From positions 41,871,718 to 41,935,717 of the forward strand of contig OX465590.1 of NCBI GenBank assembly GCA_950022655.1: a DNA stretch of 64,000 nt, in the 5' to 3' direction. The notes beneath the pieces were generated by a model. It saw only the letters and a program-made list of their open reading frames with translations, had not been told where the DNA came from and did not search any database. The stretch comes from Alentia gelatinosa. Taxonomy: Eukaryota; Annelida; Polychaeta; Phyllodocida; Polynoidae. Positions 22,616 to 32,452 of the stretch are shown in pieces; within the stretch, counting starts at the first letter, position 1; the number at the start of each line of letters is the position of its first letter. The translations under genes and the position numbers were made by a program.

Positions 22616-24484
22616 TCATCCGATGCCTGAGAGGCAGGCATCCACTCCTATGACGTGCGTGGGAGTTTTAGCTGGGATTAGTGCCACCCCATTCCAGTCC
22701 CTTGCAAACTCTTCAAACCAATGGAGGTCGGCACGCACCTCGGCCGAAATGTTGATGTACCTTTTCTTGTTGCCCCGTAGGGTCTCGAGAAGCCTAGATA
22801 CAAAAAGACGGGCCAGCCATATACACTTCGAAATATGTACGAGTCGCCCCACCAGTGACTCCATATGTTTCCTCGTGATGGAGCGTTTTTTACTTGTGGC
22901 ACTCACCGTGGAGCATATGTCCTCCAGTTTTTCCTTTGGGACCGAGAGCGTCTTGTTCTCGGCATCGATGATTATTCCAAGCCATTTTACACTGCGCGCT
23001 GGACCCTGTCTTTTCTTGGTGGCCTCAGGGAGGCCGAGCTCGGCCAGAAGGTCGGTCACGATCGCTGCGTCCTCGGTAGCCTGAGGCCTGGAGCGAGACA
23101 AGAAAACAATGTCATCGAGGTACATCCATGCTTTAATGCCACGTCGTCGTAGTATACTGACAATGGCGTTGGCGACACATTGCATATGGCAACTTGAGCA
23201 CCTAGCTCCAAACACCATGCTAGCCTCGAGGTAGTATTTCCCACCCCACTCGAGGCACTGTAAGGGCCAGTCGAGGGGGTCTGAGTTGAAGTTCTTATAC
23301 GCCCGGCTAACGTCTGTACTAAATAAGTAGGCGTCAGGGCCCATTTCCACCAAATCGTAGACTATAGAGTCGATCGAAGGCAAAACATGTTCCCGGACCG
23401 AGCCGAACAACGAGTTTTTTACCATGAAAGAGTTGACCGACCTGTCATAGGGGAAAGTAAGGTCCGATATTACTCGTCTCTCTTTAGAGTCGCCCTTTGG
23501 CCTGGACATCAGCGGGGCTACATGACACCAGGGCTCAAAAGGGGGGAGTTCGTAGGGCCCCACGAGTCCTCCCAGGTCGAGTTCTTTCTTGATAAAACCC
23601 TCGATGGCCTCGGGGAAATTTCTGGCGCTAGGGTGATTACTCCCACCATGACTGTCACTGACCGGACCTAGATAGCCGAGGGGAAATCTGTAGGCCACAA
23701 GATCGTAGAGATCCCTGTCGATTTCCTCATCCCGAAGATACCTGGACCAGGCCTCGGGGTTGAGATTGGTAGGTAATGGCAACTTACAGCCCATACTATT
23801 GGGTAGGCCTGAGAGCCGGACCTGGTCGCATATCTCCGCCAGACGAGTAGAGTCGGGGGAAATAAACTTTCCTGACATCCTGGGCCAGTTCTCAGACCTG
23901 TGCCTCGAAAAGGCCTCGGGTCTCGTGTCGACCTCGTGATTTGCAATGTCATTTTCACATATATAGCAGATAGTGTCAAAGTCGGGGACGTTACCTGAAG
24001 AACTCCGGCCGGCGGTGGAGGCCACGCCCCCCCGCGTGTCTCCGCGGGCACCCGGGGCAGTCCTGTTTCGGCCGTCTGCAGCCGCCTCACGCCAATTGAG
24101 GTGGACTGCTGTATTTTCCGAGGTGTGTGAGTCCATTCCCTTGACACTTTCGAAGTTAGGACGTCGTGCGGGCACCACATACTTCTCTGGACTACAAAAC
24201 ACGGCTCTCGAGTCGAGTTCTGCCTCCAAACCGGAAGTGCCGCCATCTTTGTTTCGCTGCAGCTGGTTCCCCTGTCGCTCCGTAGACTGTGGGGCGTCCT
24301 CCCTGTAGGTACCAGCCCAGCGGGGGCGTCCATCTTGTTTACCTTCTCCCAGCGGAGGCTTTGCGCTGCTTCCTAGCTTGTTCCCCCGTTCTCTGTGCAT
24401 AGCCGTCTGCGCTGGTGCTCTCCGAGCAGAGTTTTCCTCGCTTTGCCGCTCCCTGCTGCTTTCTATCGGCGTCCCTCGCAACAC
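22616..24484 (-). CDS. Reverse transcriptase frame, element 2
   Basis: About 620 residues. The first ~180 are a poorly conserved, polar linker. RT landmarks follow: PWCHVAPLMSRP, FSTDVSRAYKNF (domain A), MVFGARCSSCHMQC, WMYLDDIVFLS (active site), WLGIIID and HMESLVGRLVHISKC. It ends at a TGA directly after the first RNase H aspartate block VDACLSGIG. The frame has no clear ATG at its 5' edge, so the true start is unknown. The RT core is complete but lacks an attached RNase H. Confidence 0.8.
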   Translation of the reverse strand: MLRGTPIESSRERQSEENSARRAPAQTAMHRERGNKLGSSAKPPLGEGKQDGRPRWAGTYREDAPQSTERQGNQLQRNKDGGTSGLEAELDSRAVFCSPEKYVVPARRPNFESVKGMDSHTSENTAVHLNWREAAADGRNRTAPGARGDTRGGVASTAGRSSSGNVPDFDTICYICENDIANHEVDTRPEAFSRHRSENWPRMSGKFISPDSTRLAEICDQVRLSGLPNSMGCKLPLPTNLNPEAWSRYLRDEEIDRDLYDLVAYRFPLGYLGPVSDSHGGSNHPSARNFPEAIEGFIKKELDLGGLVGPYELPPFEPWCHVAPLMSRPKGDSKERRVISDLTFPYDRSVNSFMVKNSLFGSVREHVLPSIDSIVYDLVEMGPDAYLFSTDVSRAYKNFNSDPLDWPLQCLEWGGKYYLEASMVFGARCSSCHMQCVANAIVSILRRRGIKAWMYLDDIVFLSRSRPQATEDAAIVTDLLAELGLPEATKKRQGPARSVKWLGIIIDAENKTLSVPKEKLEDICSTVSATSKKRSITRKHMESLVGRLVHISKCIWLARLFVSRLLETLRGNKKRYINISAEVRADLHWFEEFARDWNGVALIPAKTPTHVIGVDACLSGIG

Positions 24485-24575
24485 ACTGCGGGGGGCACCT
24501 ACTGGCCATTTTTTGAAGCCGTGCGACCGTACGAGTCTCCGTGCATCCGGTCGCGATCCAGACGGTCACAAACGC

Positions 24576-25656
24576 TCATGTTGTGGCCGTTAAATATATT
24601 CCCAGTGCGTCCAAAGCAGTAAGAGCACCCGTGGAAATATACAACTCCCCCCTCATGTGGTCCCCGTGTTGTCCACAACCCTTGGTCGAGTTATAGTCCC
24701 TACAGGCCACTTCACGACCGCGGCCCCCGGTCCTCGAGGGCTTGTTGTTATTCACACTCCGTGATCCTGGAGGGGCCTGGCTGCGTCCTGACTGGGTCAC
24801 TGTGCTCCTGTCCATGAGGCACAGCCTTACGCGCTCATGCTGTATCATGTGCCAATCCGTCCACCTGAGCTTGCCTTTTTCCACCTTGTCAAAGATATGT
24901 TGTGAGAACCTGCGAACAGAGGACTAAGGTTGGACCATGGCATCCTCCACCACGGCCTGTAGGTGTTCCATTAGGTGGGGGTTGTTTTCTTGGTCACTGC
25001 GTCGGCCATCTCTGATCAGGCACACCAGAGCCTGATATATTCCAACATCTCGATCTCCTTACGGACCTCGAGCTTTTTCTTTAGACTATCGGTTCCCTCC
25101 TGGTCCAGGTACATGAATGGTTTAGCGATATATTTATCAAAAAAAATATCGTTTCTCAAAGGACGCATGAACTCCCTCAAGTATTCCTCCTCCAGGTAAT
25201 TGTCGTATCCTTGCTGTGCGCGTAGATCACGAGGTGGTGGCATCCTCGGCTGCCTCTGATGGGTCCTCGTGTTGGGCTCGTCCCAATCTGTGTCGTAATG
25301 GTGGCTGTCGATTTCCCGCACTGCCTCTCCGAGCGGGTGTCATGGCGTCGTCGCCTGGGTGTAGGGGGGTCCCGCCGATCCAGCGTGGCCTTTAGCAACA
25401 GCTCCATTTTCCGGTCGAGGCCTCTAACCTCGGCCTCCAGTCGGTCGACTCTACCTGTAGGTTCCTCGCATTCGCTCGAGCTGGCCTCATCGATGGTTTC
25501 GTAGCCCGACCGGGGGTATCGCTGGCGTATGTAGACTTCGCACTCAGACTCACTGCCAAACCCGGACTGCTCGTTGGCAGCCGTATCTTCTTCCTCGTCT
25601 CGCTCGTTTCTCGTATCTCTCTCTCTCCTCGTACTCCCTCTCGTCTTTGGAGCCAT
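24576..25656 (-). pseudogene. Gag-like gene, element 2, frameshifted
   Basis: Starts at ATG 25,656 (MAPKTRGSTRR). The first part includes a short coiled-coil block (VDRLEAEVRGLDRKMELL). The frame changes near 25,260, where FMYLDQEG and LEVRKEIEMLEYI follow in another frame. A further change near 24,900 precedes HERVRLCL and CRDYNSTKGC. The last Cys/His block (HGCSYC...GHNMSVC) is in yet another frame near 24,600. All blocks align with element 1's gag. At least three shifts make it non-functional. Confidence 0.8.
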
Positions 25657-25744
25657 GTTGCGCTCCTGTCGTATTTCTTCACAGTCAAAATTCAGCTCTT
25701 TCAAACGTGAAAGTGCGTAGTATGAAGTGCCAAAAAGTGTGCGT

Positions 25745-25896
25745 GAAATGAATACGTGTGTAGGGGTTGAAGGGAGACGATGGAATGGGCAGAGTGCAGG
25801 GGTTGAGAGTGCGCGGTGAGGTGGTGTGTGTGGTGAGGAAATTATCCACCAGACGTCAGCAGTGAGGCATCCCGCCCAAACGATGGGACAACACCA
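25745..25896 (-). repeat. Split direct repeat A1, element 2
   Basis: 5' end of the element on its own strand, about 90 bases before the gag start. Near-identical to A2. Confidence 0.88.
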
Positions 25897-25949
25897 TTGG
25901 TGTTGGAAGAATTAGTCCATGTTACACTATATAATAAATAATGAGTAAG

Positions 25950-26223
25950 TGAATGAAACAATTTGGTCAATAGTCAATATGGATTCAGAAACAAAGCTGA
26001 TACCAAAGATGCCATATATAATTTCTTCTTTGACTTGTACTTAGCAAGGGACAAAGGCAAAGCTGCTGCAATTGGCCATATAAACCTGAAAAAGGTGTTT
26101 GACACTGTGCAACATGACTTCTTGTTAGCAAAACTGGGTAGCTTAATACCCCTACCAAGTTACATCCTAAACTGGTTAAGTAAATACCTTATTCAAAAAA
26201 GTTTGAATGAAATATCTTGTTAG
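25950..26223 (+). pseudogene. LINE reverse-transcriptase fragment (unit 2)
   Basis: Same fossil as at 4,060-4,329 with a few substitutions (for example INLKKVFDTV). It lies next to the right edge of element 2. Confidence 0.75.
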
Positions 26224-26857
26224 TAGGGGTGTTAGGAGCTGATATGAATAAACTTTTCTATTATATCTGCCCTATAGAGCTTTCTAAGTTTTACAAAACT
26301 AACTGGTAAAAGGATTTTAGGTGAATGAAAAAATAATATTAAGGATCTCATGTGATATGATGTGATGAAAAAAATTAAAAGGCTCCAACTAGCCTGTAAT
26401 ACCAAGCTTCTAGTGATATATACTGACACCACTACTCAGCCAATAGGATAAAAGTCCTCCACATGCATCAAGCACAAAAAGGTAAATGTGGTCATGATTT
26501 CTACTGAAATATACATAATCCTTCTCATGTACACTTTTGGGACATTTATTTGTTTGTACCATAGGGTTTGGTTAAGAATTTCTGTGGAATGAAATGGATG
26601 AAGACAAATTTGTGCTGGTAAACATAGCGAGATATATCTCTCTTATTCGGAACAAGAGCCAATACAAAATAGTAAATGAGTAGAGGGCAGGTTTTTTACA
26701 ACATTCAGCTGGATATTTCATCTAGATGCAGCTTTGTTGAATCAATGCATGACAAAGTCAATACATTTCATAGCCATATGAGTTTAACACCTGTTCTTTA
26801 TGGCATACTTTCTTCAGGGATCCCATTTTGGTTGCCACCTTAATCATGAAAAGCATG

Positions 26858-26865
26858 TATATAAA
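26858..26865 (+). promoter_or_regulatory. TATA box of secreted-protein gene B
   Basis: TATATAAA, same position relative to the ATG as in copy A. Confidence 0.7.
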
Positions 26866-26939
26866 GTGAAAGGATCAGGCAAATTCCTGTATCAGACCAA
26901 ACTAGAAGTCCAAGAAGAAGACTTATCAAGAAAGGAAAG

Positions 26940-28096
26940 ATGAAGGGGTGAGTATGAATTATATTTGGACTATGACATACCTGCAATGTAATGCATTAAT
27001 ACATTCTCTTTTGTGCGATTTAGCATCCTCTCCTAGCTTAGAACATGCAACCTTAAACCATCTCCAAATATATGAAAAGGGACACATTGGTTAAGTCTGT
27101 GATAATGTGATCACTGTATTTTCCTTTTCATTTCAGTGCATCAATGGTCGCTGTACATGCTTTGGCAATCATTGCCTTTGTAGATATGGCTTATGGCCAT
27201 TGTCCACATGTGAAACCCTCTCTGCATCAGAATGGAGTTGTCCCATTATACTAAGTCTATATAAGGAATAGAGTAGACTAAGTAGCCAATGACTGCATTC
27301 GCAGCAAACCCCAACCTTGACCCTGACCTCCTTACATGATATTTTCTAGCGTCTTGGGACGTAGACATCAGTCAAGAGTTGACCTCGAATCTTAAGGGCC
27401 ACATCCGCCCTCACATAATGAAAAAGGATACATCTGTTGAATCCAGTATTATATTATCACTGTATTACCCTCTTTCTTTTAGTTCATCAATGCTTGCTGT
27501 ACTTGCTTTGGCAATCATTGCCTTTGGCGATTTGGCTTATGGCCATTGTCCACATGTGAAACCAGTGTGTATGGCAGATGATCCAAATTGTGCTCTCCAG
27601 GCACATGGAGATGTTCCTTTCTGTTCGTAAGTGCTTTAATCTGTTATAATTAAAGTGTCATATTCAGAAATATAAAAATTTTAGATCTGAAGCTATAACC
27701 CAGATTGTGTCTATTTCTATTGTGTTTATTTTATAATAGCATGTATGAATTTCTGAATGACAATTAACCTTAAGACCCTGTTCAACTTGATAATGGTAAA
27801 GGCTCTCAATTGAATTAATATTTGGGAGAAGAAAACTCCCCAGTAGACTGAAATTGAAATGGAATCTAAATACTGTTACTAAATGCCTTGGAAATCTTGA
27901 TCATTTAAATTACAAATGTCAAAATATTTGCAGGAATAACCTACCTAGCCACTGTCACTGCGAAACATTCAATCCTGACGGCAATTTGCTCATCTGGGCG
28001 GCGTATGTGTTTGAAGGTTGCACTGGTGATGCATCTTCCTCATCCTCATCATCTTCCTCTTCCTCTCAAAATATTGAGGTGAAGATTAAATCCTAG
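26940..28096 (+). CDS. Secreted Cys-rich poly-Ser protein, copy B
   Basis: Exons 26,940-26,947, 27,483-27,626 and 27,934-28,096 give 104 residues. The signal peptide and seven-cysteine body are almost identical to copy A; exon 2 starts SSM instead of ASM. The serine run is 11, preceded by GDA, and the C-terminus is NIEVKIKS. Splice signals are intact (GTGAGT, TTTTAG, GTAAGT, TTTGCAG). Two retrotransposons, elements 1 and 2, now lie within about 12 kb upstream but do not break the gene. It probably remains expressible. Function unknown. Confidence 0.8.
27137..27254 (+). other. Duplicated signal-peptide exon (2b) with early stop, gene B
   Basis: Same arrangement as in gene A: acceptor TTTCAG, in-frame signal peptide, KPSLHQNGVVPLY, stop at 27,252-27,254. 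Confidence 0.5.
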
Positions 28097-28264
28097 ATGC
28101 AGTTCTTTGACTCTTCCAAAGAGACCTGAATGGTGATTTGCAACACTCCATGACCAATGATGTATTTGAGCAGTTTGATGGACCACAGACCTAACCTATG
28201 TACAATTTCTGGTATGGCTAAGGAAATTCCAGCTCAAACATAATATAGAATGCCTTTATATTCA

Positions 28265-28270
28265 AATAAA
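28265..28270 (+). terminator. Polyadenylation signal of gene B
   Basis: AATAAA about 170 bases after the stop. Confidence 0.6.
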
Positions 28271-28639
28271 ATCGCAAAAAGAATTGGCCTCGTATTGTTC
28301 TATTGAATCGCTATAGTTATATTGAAAACCTAGTTCCCTTGTTATGCAAAGAAAAAACAGTATGTGATAAATATCCAAATTTAGAATGCATATAGCATGG
28401 TGTTTTTCTATTCTGTTTCTGGAAAGAAAGTGTGGTAAAAGAAATAATAGAAATGATATCAGGCAGAGAATATGCTATGAGTGATTTAAAGGAGTAGGAG
28501 GCTGTGGGACAATTCACATCTTGTATGGTACTACAGTCACCCAAAATAACCATTTGCGATGGTGATATGTCAGCAATTGAAGCTTGCTGAGTAGTAGCAA
28601 AATGAGAATAGTCCAAAAAGGGATGTGTTCTATTACCTG

Positions 28640-31105
28640 ACCACCTTACACAGTACACAGTGTCCACAGAATTATTGCCAGTCTTGGATATTCAGACAAA
28701 TGTGCCTACCTAGATGACTTACTGGTAAGAGGGAAAACAGGAGGAATGTTTAACACCACTGAAAGTTCTAGTTAGGGTGCTGAAAGGACTTGGATTGAAC
28801 TTCATTTACAACAAAGTCATTATGCCAACCACATGCTTCACCTTCCTCGGAGTGGAATTAAATACCCAGCTGCAAGTGTTTAGGCTACCTGGCGACAAAG
28901 TGTTGCAACTAAGAGAGTGTGTGCAGGATACGTTACTTAAGAGAGCAGTATCAAAGAGGTCACTGGAGTCGCTAGTAGGGAGGCTCAGCTGGGCCTCTAG
29001 TGAGATCTATGCAGCCACTCCTTCACAAGGAGATTCACGGACAAGATGTCACAGTTGGGTGCCCCCACCCACCAGACCAGAGTTACATCATCAATATGCA
29101 CCAACCTGCTATGGTGGTCAGATTTCCTGAACCAGCTTAGTCCCCCTGCTATAAACCCGGGCATATACTGAGTGCTTATCAGGTGCAGATGGGGTTTATA
29201 GCGGCACCGGTTTTATGTTAAATGGGGAGACTGCCCGGAAGTGAGTGACTTGCAAATTAACTTCTTGGAGGTGCTGGCACTAGAACCAGCTTGTACTGCA
29301 GACAAGGGGAAAAAAGATCAGTGACTGTTAACCCTGAAAACCAGGCAGCAGTCTCCATCATCAACAAGGGGGTAGCTAAGAAAACACATGTGATAAACAG
29401 TTTCCTACAGGTGTTCTGGCTATCAGCCTAATTCAACCTTAGAATCAAACCGATTTATTACCCAGGTGGCTTCAATATGTTAGCTGATACAGCCAGCAGA
29501 CTCAGCCTTGATGGCATTCAGCCACTATTGAAGGCACTCGATGACTCAGCAAGCCATTATGGACATGGAGCAGATCGACACCAGGGTGGATCTATTACTC
29601 CTAAAACAAGCAAGGCATATGCAAGGCCTACATTGCTTTCTGCAACACTTCTAACTTAGCAGCGTACCAGTGACAACTAGTACCCTGATTTGGTATGTTG
29701 CCTTCCTATCTGCTAAGTTTTCTTCTGTGCGTCAATACTTTGTAGTAATATCATATCTACTCAAATAAAGAGGCTACCCAGATCTGATGAAGGACAATTA
29801 CAGTGTACAAATGATTTTAATAGGAGCAAGGAGAACACCGGTCTGCAGGAAGAAACCAATTGATCCCCTACTTCTATTAAAGCTACTTCAGAAACTAAAT
29901 GTTACTACTCTGCACCATGCAGCTATATGGGCAACAGCTCTGATTTTGCTTTTTGGACTCCTTAAGAGATCAAACGTGCTCCCTATGACTGCCAAATTGT
30001 TTGATCGACTCACTTTTTGAGGACTATCCCTCATTATACGCTGGTCTAAAACAGACCAGTTTAGATTGAGAAAGAGACTGCTACCACTCCCTCGCATCAA
30101 AGGGCACTGCCTGTGTCCAACCAAAGCATAAATGAATGCACACCTTTAAACAAAACATGCTTCCTGGGATTGACCTGCTTTGTCGGTGTCTGACCTACCC
30201 CAACCTTCACCACTCAAGGCAGGCACCTTTACAAGAGATGTGATGACTCTACTGCCGGAGTTGACACGGCCTGCTGGGCTCACACAGCTTCTGTTGTGGA
30301 GGGCCTTGCTTCCTATGGCAGGCAGGAGTGCACAAGTCTTGAGTCCATGATCTTGGAGACTGGGCCTTGAATGATTGACACTTTACACCATCAGCCCTTC
30401 TCTTGCCTTAGGTGAGATTACATCTAAGATGGGTCGGGCTTTTCCACGAAGCTGGGATTACTGCCTTTAATTACCTGCCCTACTAATATGGGATTGGGGT
30501 GATTATAGACTATTATAATTGTTTAGATAGATTATGCAAGTGCCATGTTACAGATAGTGTTAGACTTTGTCTACTGATTTATGTTTTGTGTATACTCAAC
30601 ATGCGCTGCACATGCCTTACTTATTAGTAATAAAGTAGTATTCTCTCCAACTCACAGTTTCCTTATTTAAGGAGATATATTGGAGATTTATAGGTTTGAA
30701 TTAGAAATGTCAGGGGGCATGCAATCGAGGTCACCAGACATGATTATGTAAGACCATTTGACCAGACGTAGCAGCCGTGTGGGACCAGGCACTCGCTAAC
30801 CCACACCCGCCAAGCTAGCATGCTTACCAAATTCCTCCCCACCTACCTAAAAAAAAAGATTTTCTGCATATAACTTTCGTCACTCCCACAGGGGTGTTAA
30901 CATGGACTTGCACCTTAATGTCTTTCAACCAGATATAACACAGACTGTTATAATTGCTTAGATATATTATACAAGTGACATGTTACTGATAATGTTAGAC
31001 CATGTCTACCGATTTTTGTTTTGTGTAAACTCAACATGCGTTGCACATGCCTTAATTATTAATAATAAAATAGCATTCTCTCCAACTCACAGTTTCCTTA
31101 TTTAA
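28640..31105 (+). mobile_element. Decayed DIRS-order retrotransposon, unit 2
   Basis: Sister of 7,090-9,420 and slightly better preserved. The RT active site reads CAYLDDLLV (about 28,705) without the stop seen in unit 1. FLGVELNTQLQVFRL and SLESLVGRLSWAS follow in one frame (28,777-29,130). The RNase H remnants are at 29,250-29,530, and recombinase scraps follow, including an IIRWSKTDQF block near 30,030 that unit 1 has lost. B1 (about 30,507-30,670) and B2 (about 30,942-31,105) direct repeats close the element. Many stops remain. Confidence 0.75.
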
Positions 31106-31415
31106 ATGACAAGAGTTTGCCCCCTCTCTCATTATGAATGAAGAGAATGATGTTTCTTTTGAATGATTCTAACAGGTATAGGCCTGATGTGGCAAAGTTC
31201 AATATCTTCACACCTTGTCTCAGATGTCCAATCAGGTGTTATGTTTGAGGAGATGTGATAGAATAGCAAACTGTGAAAAAGACAGGCTGAGGCTGTGTAT
31301 GTAAGCCTTTGCATTGTGAAGTAACATACAGGGATCACCCCTCGTTCTGGTGTGATATACTGGATGTCTCTACAAGATGGCATGAGTGTGAAAGAGGTCA
31401 CTTACTGTTGTACTA

Positions 31416-31652
31416 CAGGGAGCTGTTTCAAAAGTCGAGTGAAATCTCGCCAGCAGCACGTCACATTTCAAAGCGAGAGGCCGCAACAGCGAGCGGCACT
31501 TTGAATCATAGTGGCAGCCAAACCGCTACCAATAACCAATAGCGAGCGGCCCCTCATCCTCGACAGTGACGATTCAAGTGCCATTGTTAGCTCTCGCTTT
31601 GGCGGTGAGTACTCTCGGTTAGCACCCTCGTGACTTTTGAAACAGCTACCTG
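31416..31652. mobile_element. hAT-like MITE, unit 2
   Basis: Copy of 9,730-9,965. The left end is CAGGGAGCTGTTTCAAAAG; the right end has one change (CAGCTACCTG). Confidence 0.65.
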
Positions 31653-32265
31653 ATTACTACACCTAACATTATTGCCCTTATGGGTTACACCAAACAGACC
31701 ATTAAGAACAATTACTGTGTTATAATTCACAGTTTGGGAAGTAAGTGGAAAACCAACAGGCTTCCACATTGCCATACAGAATTTAAGAAATGACTATGAA
31801 ATGACATCCAATACAAATTATAGTAAAGGACAGTGAGGTCCAGTAATATTTAGATTGTGACAACATTTTGTCTCACTAAGCCTTCATTATTGATTGGTTG
31901 CAGAGTCTTGTCTATAACACTTTTGTATATGTAGAATCTGAAGTTCTACATAGATCAATTTTCCTCATATATGGTGATATCACAACTTGTGTACTTATCC
32001 TTTTATCTAGCATCTTATCCTGTAAAGTACTATTGTGGAGTGAGTTGCACTGAAATCAATGTTTAAACAGAGTGGTCTAAGATAGCACTGTGCCACTATA
32101 CTGTATACTAGCTGATCTTTTGCTTCTCTTCTGTTGATTTCACATTGATTTTCCAAGATGCCTTACATAAGAAATTTCATGTGCATTTATCTTTACATCA
32201 TGTGACATGACACATGATCTTTAAAACTATTCTTTATTTTGCATAGAAATATTGAATATGATGCT
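31653..32265. other. Non-coding spacer, unit 2
   Basis: Matches 9,966-10,578. No gene visible. Confidence 0.55.
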
Positions 32266-32452
32266 TTATCCTACCCCTAATATAAAATCCCATAGGCCTA
32301 ACAATGACTTTCTGTATGGGCCGGTATGTCGCATACGGACAAAAAACCGCTCCTAGGAGCGTACAAGACATTGAACATGTGACCAAGAAATAAACCAATC
32401 AGAGACCAGCACCTAAAAGTAGTTCCAGGCGCCTTGAAGAGAGCAGCTCAAA
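32266..32452 (+). repeat. Left terminal repeat of a lost DUF3504 element
   Basis: Starts TTATCCTACCCCTAATA like 10,579 and continues to GAGAGCAGCTCAAAA, the bases just before the ATG in unit 1. It then jumps straight to GATGTGTTTCTAAG, which in unit 1 (about 532) lies after the gene. The whole gene is gone from this unit. Confidence 0.7.

Larger units (their letters stand above)
20480..25896 (-). mobile_element. DIRS-order retrotransposon with split direct repeats (element 2)
   Basis: It sits between ACATCACCA and TTGGTGTTGG, which are joined in units 1 and 3. On its own (minus) strand the layout is A1 (25,896-25,745), gag, RT-RNase H, recombinase, B1 (21,190-20,934), A2 (20,933-20,782), B2 (20,736-20,480). 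This is the PAT/Ngaro terminal structure. CACCA appears at the left end, at the A2-B1 junction and at the right end, as expected of a recombination core. The proteins are clearly related to element 1. Gag, RNase H and the recombinase all carry breaks, so the copy is defective. Confidence 0.88.

Noticed and set aside
15282..25896. Bacterial or viral insertion suggested by high GC and an integrase-type recombinase
   Set aside because: Gag, RT-RNase H and tyrosine recombinase in this order, with split direct repeats in element 2, identify DIRS-order retrotransposons.
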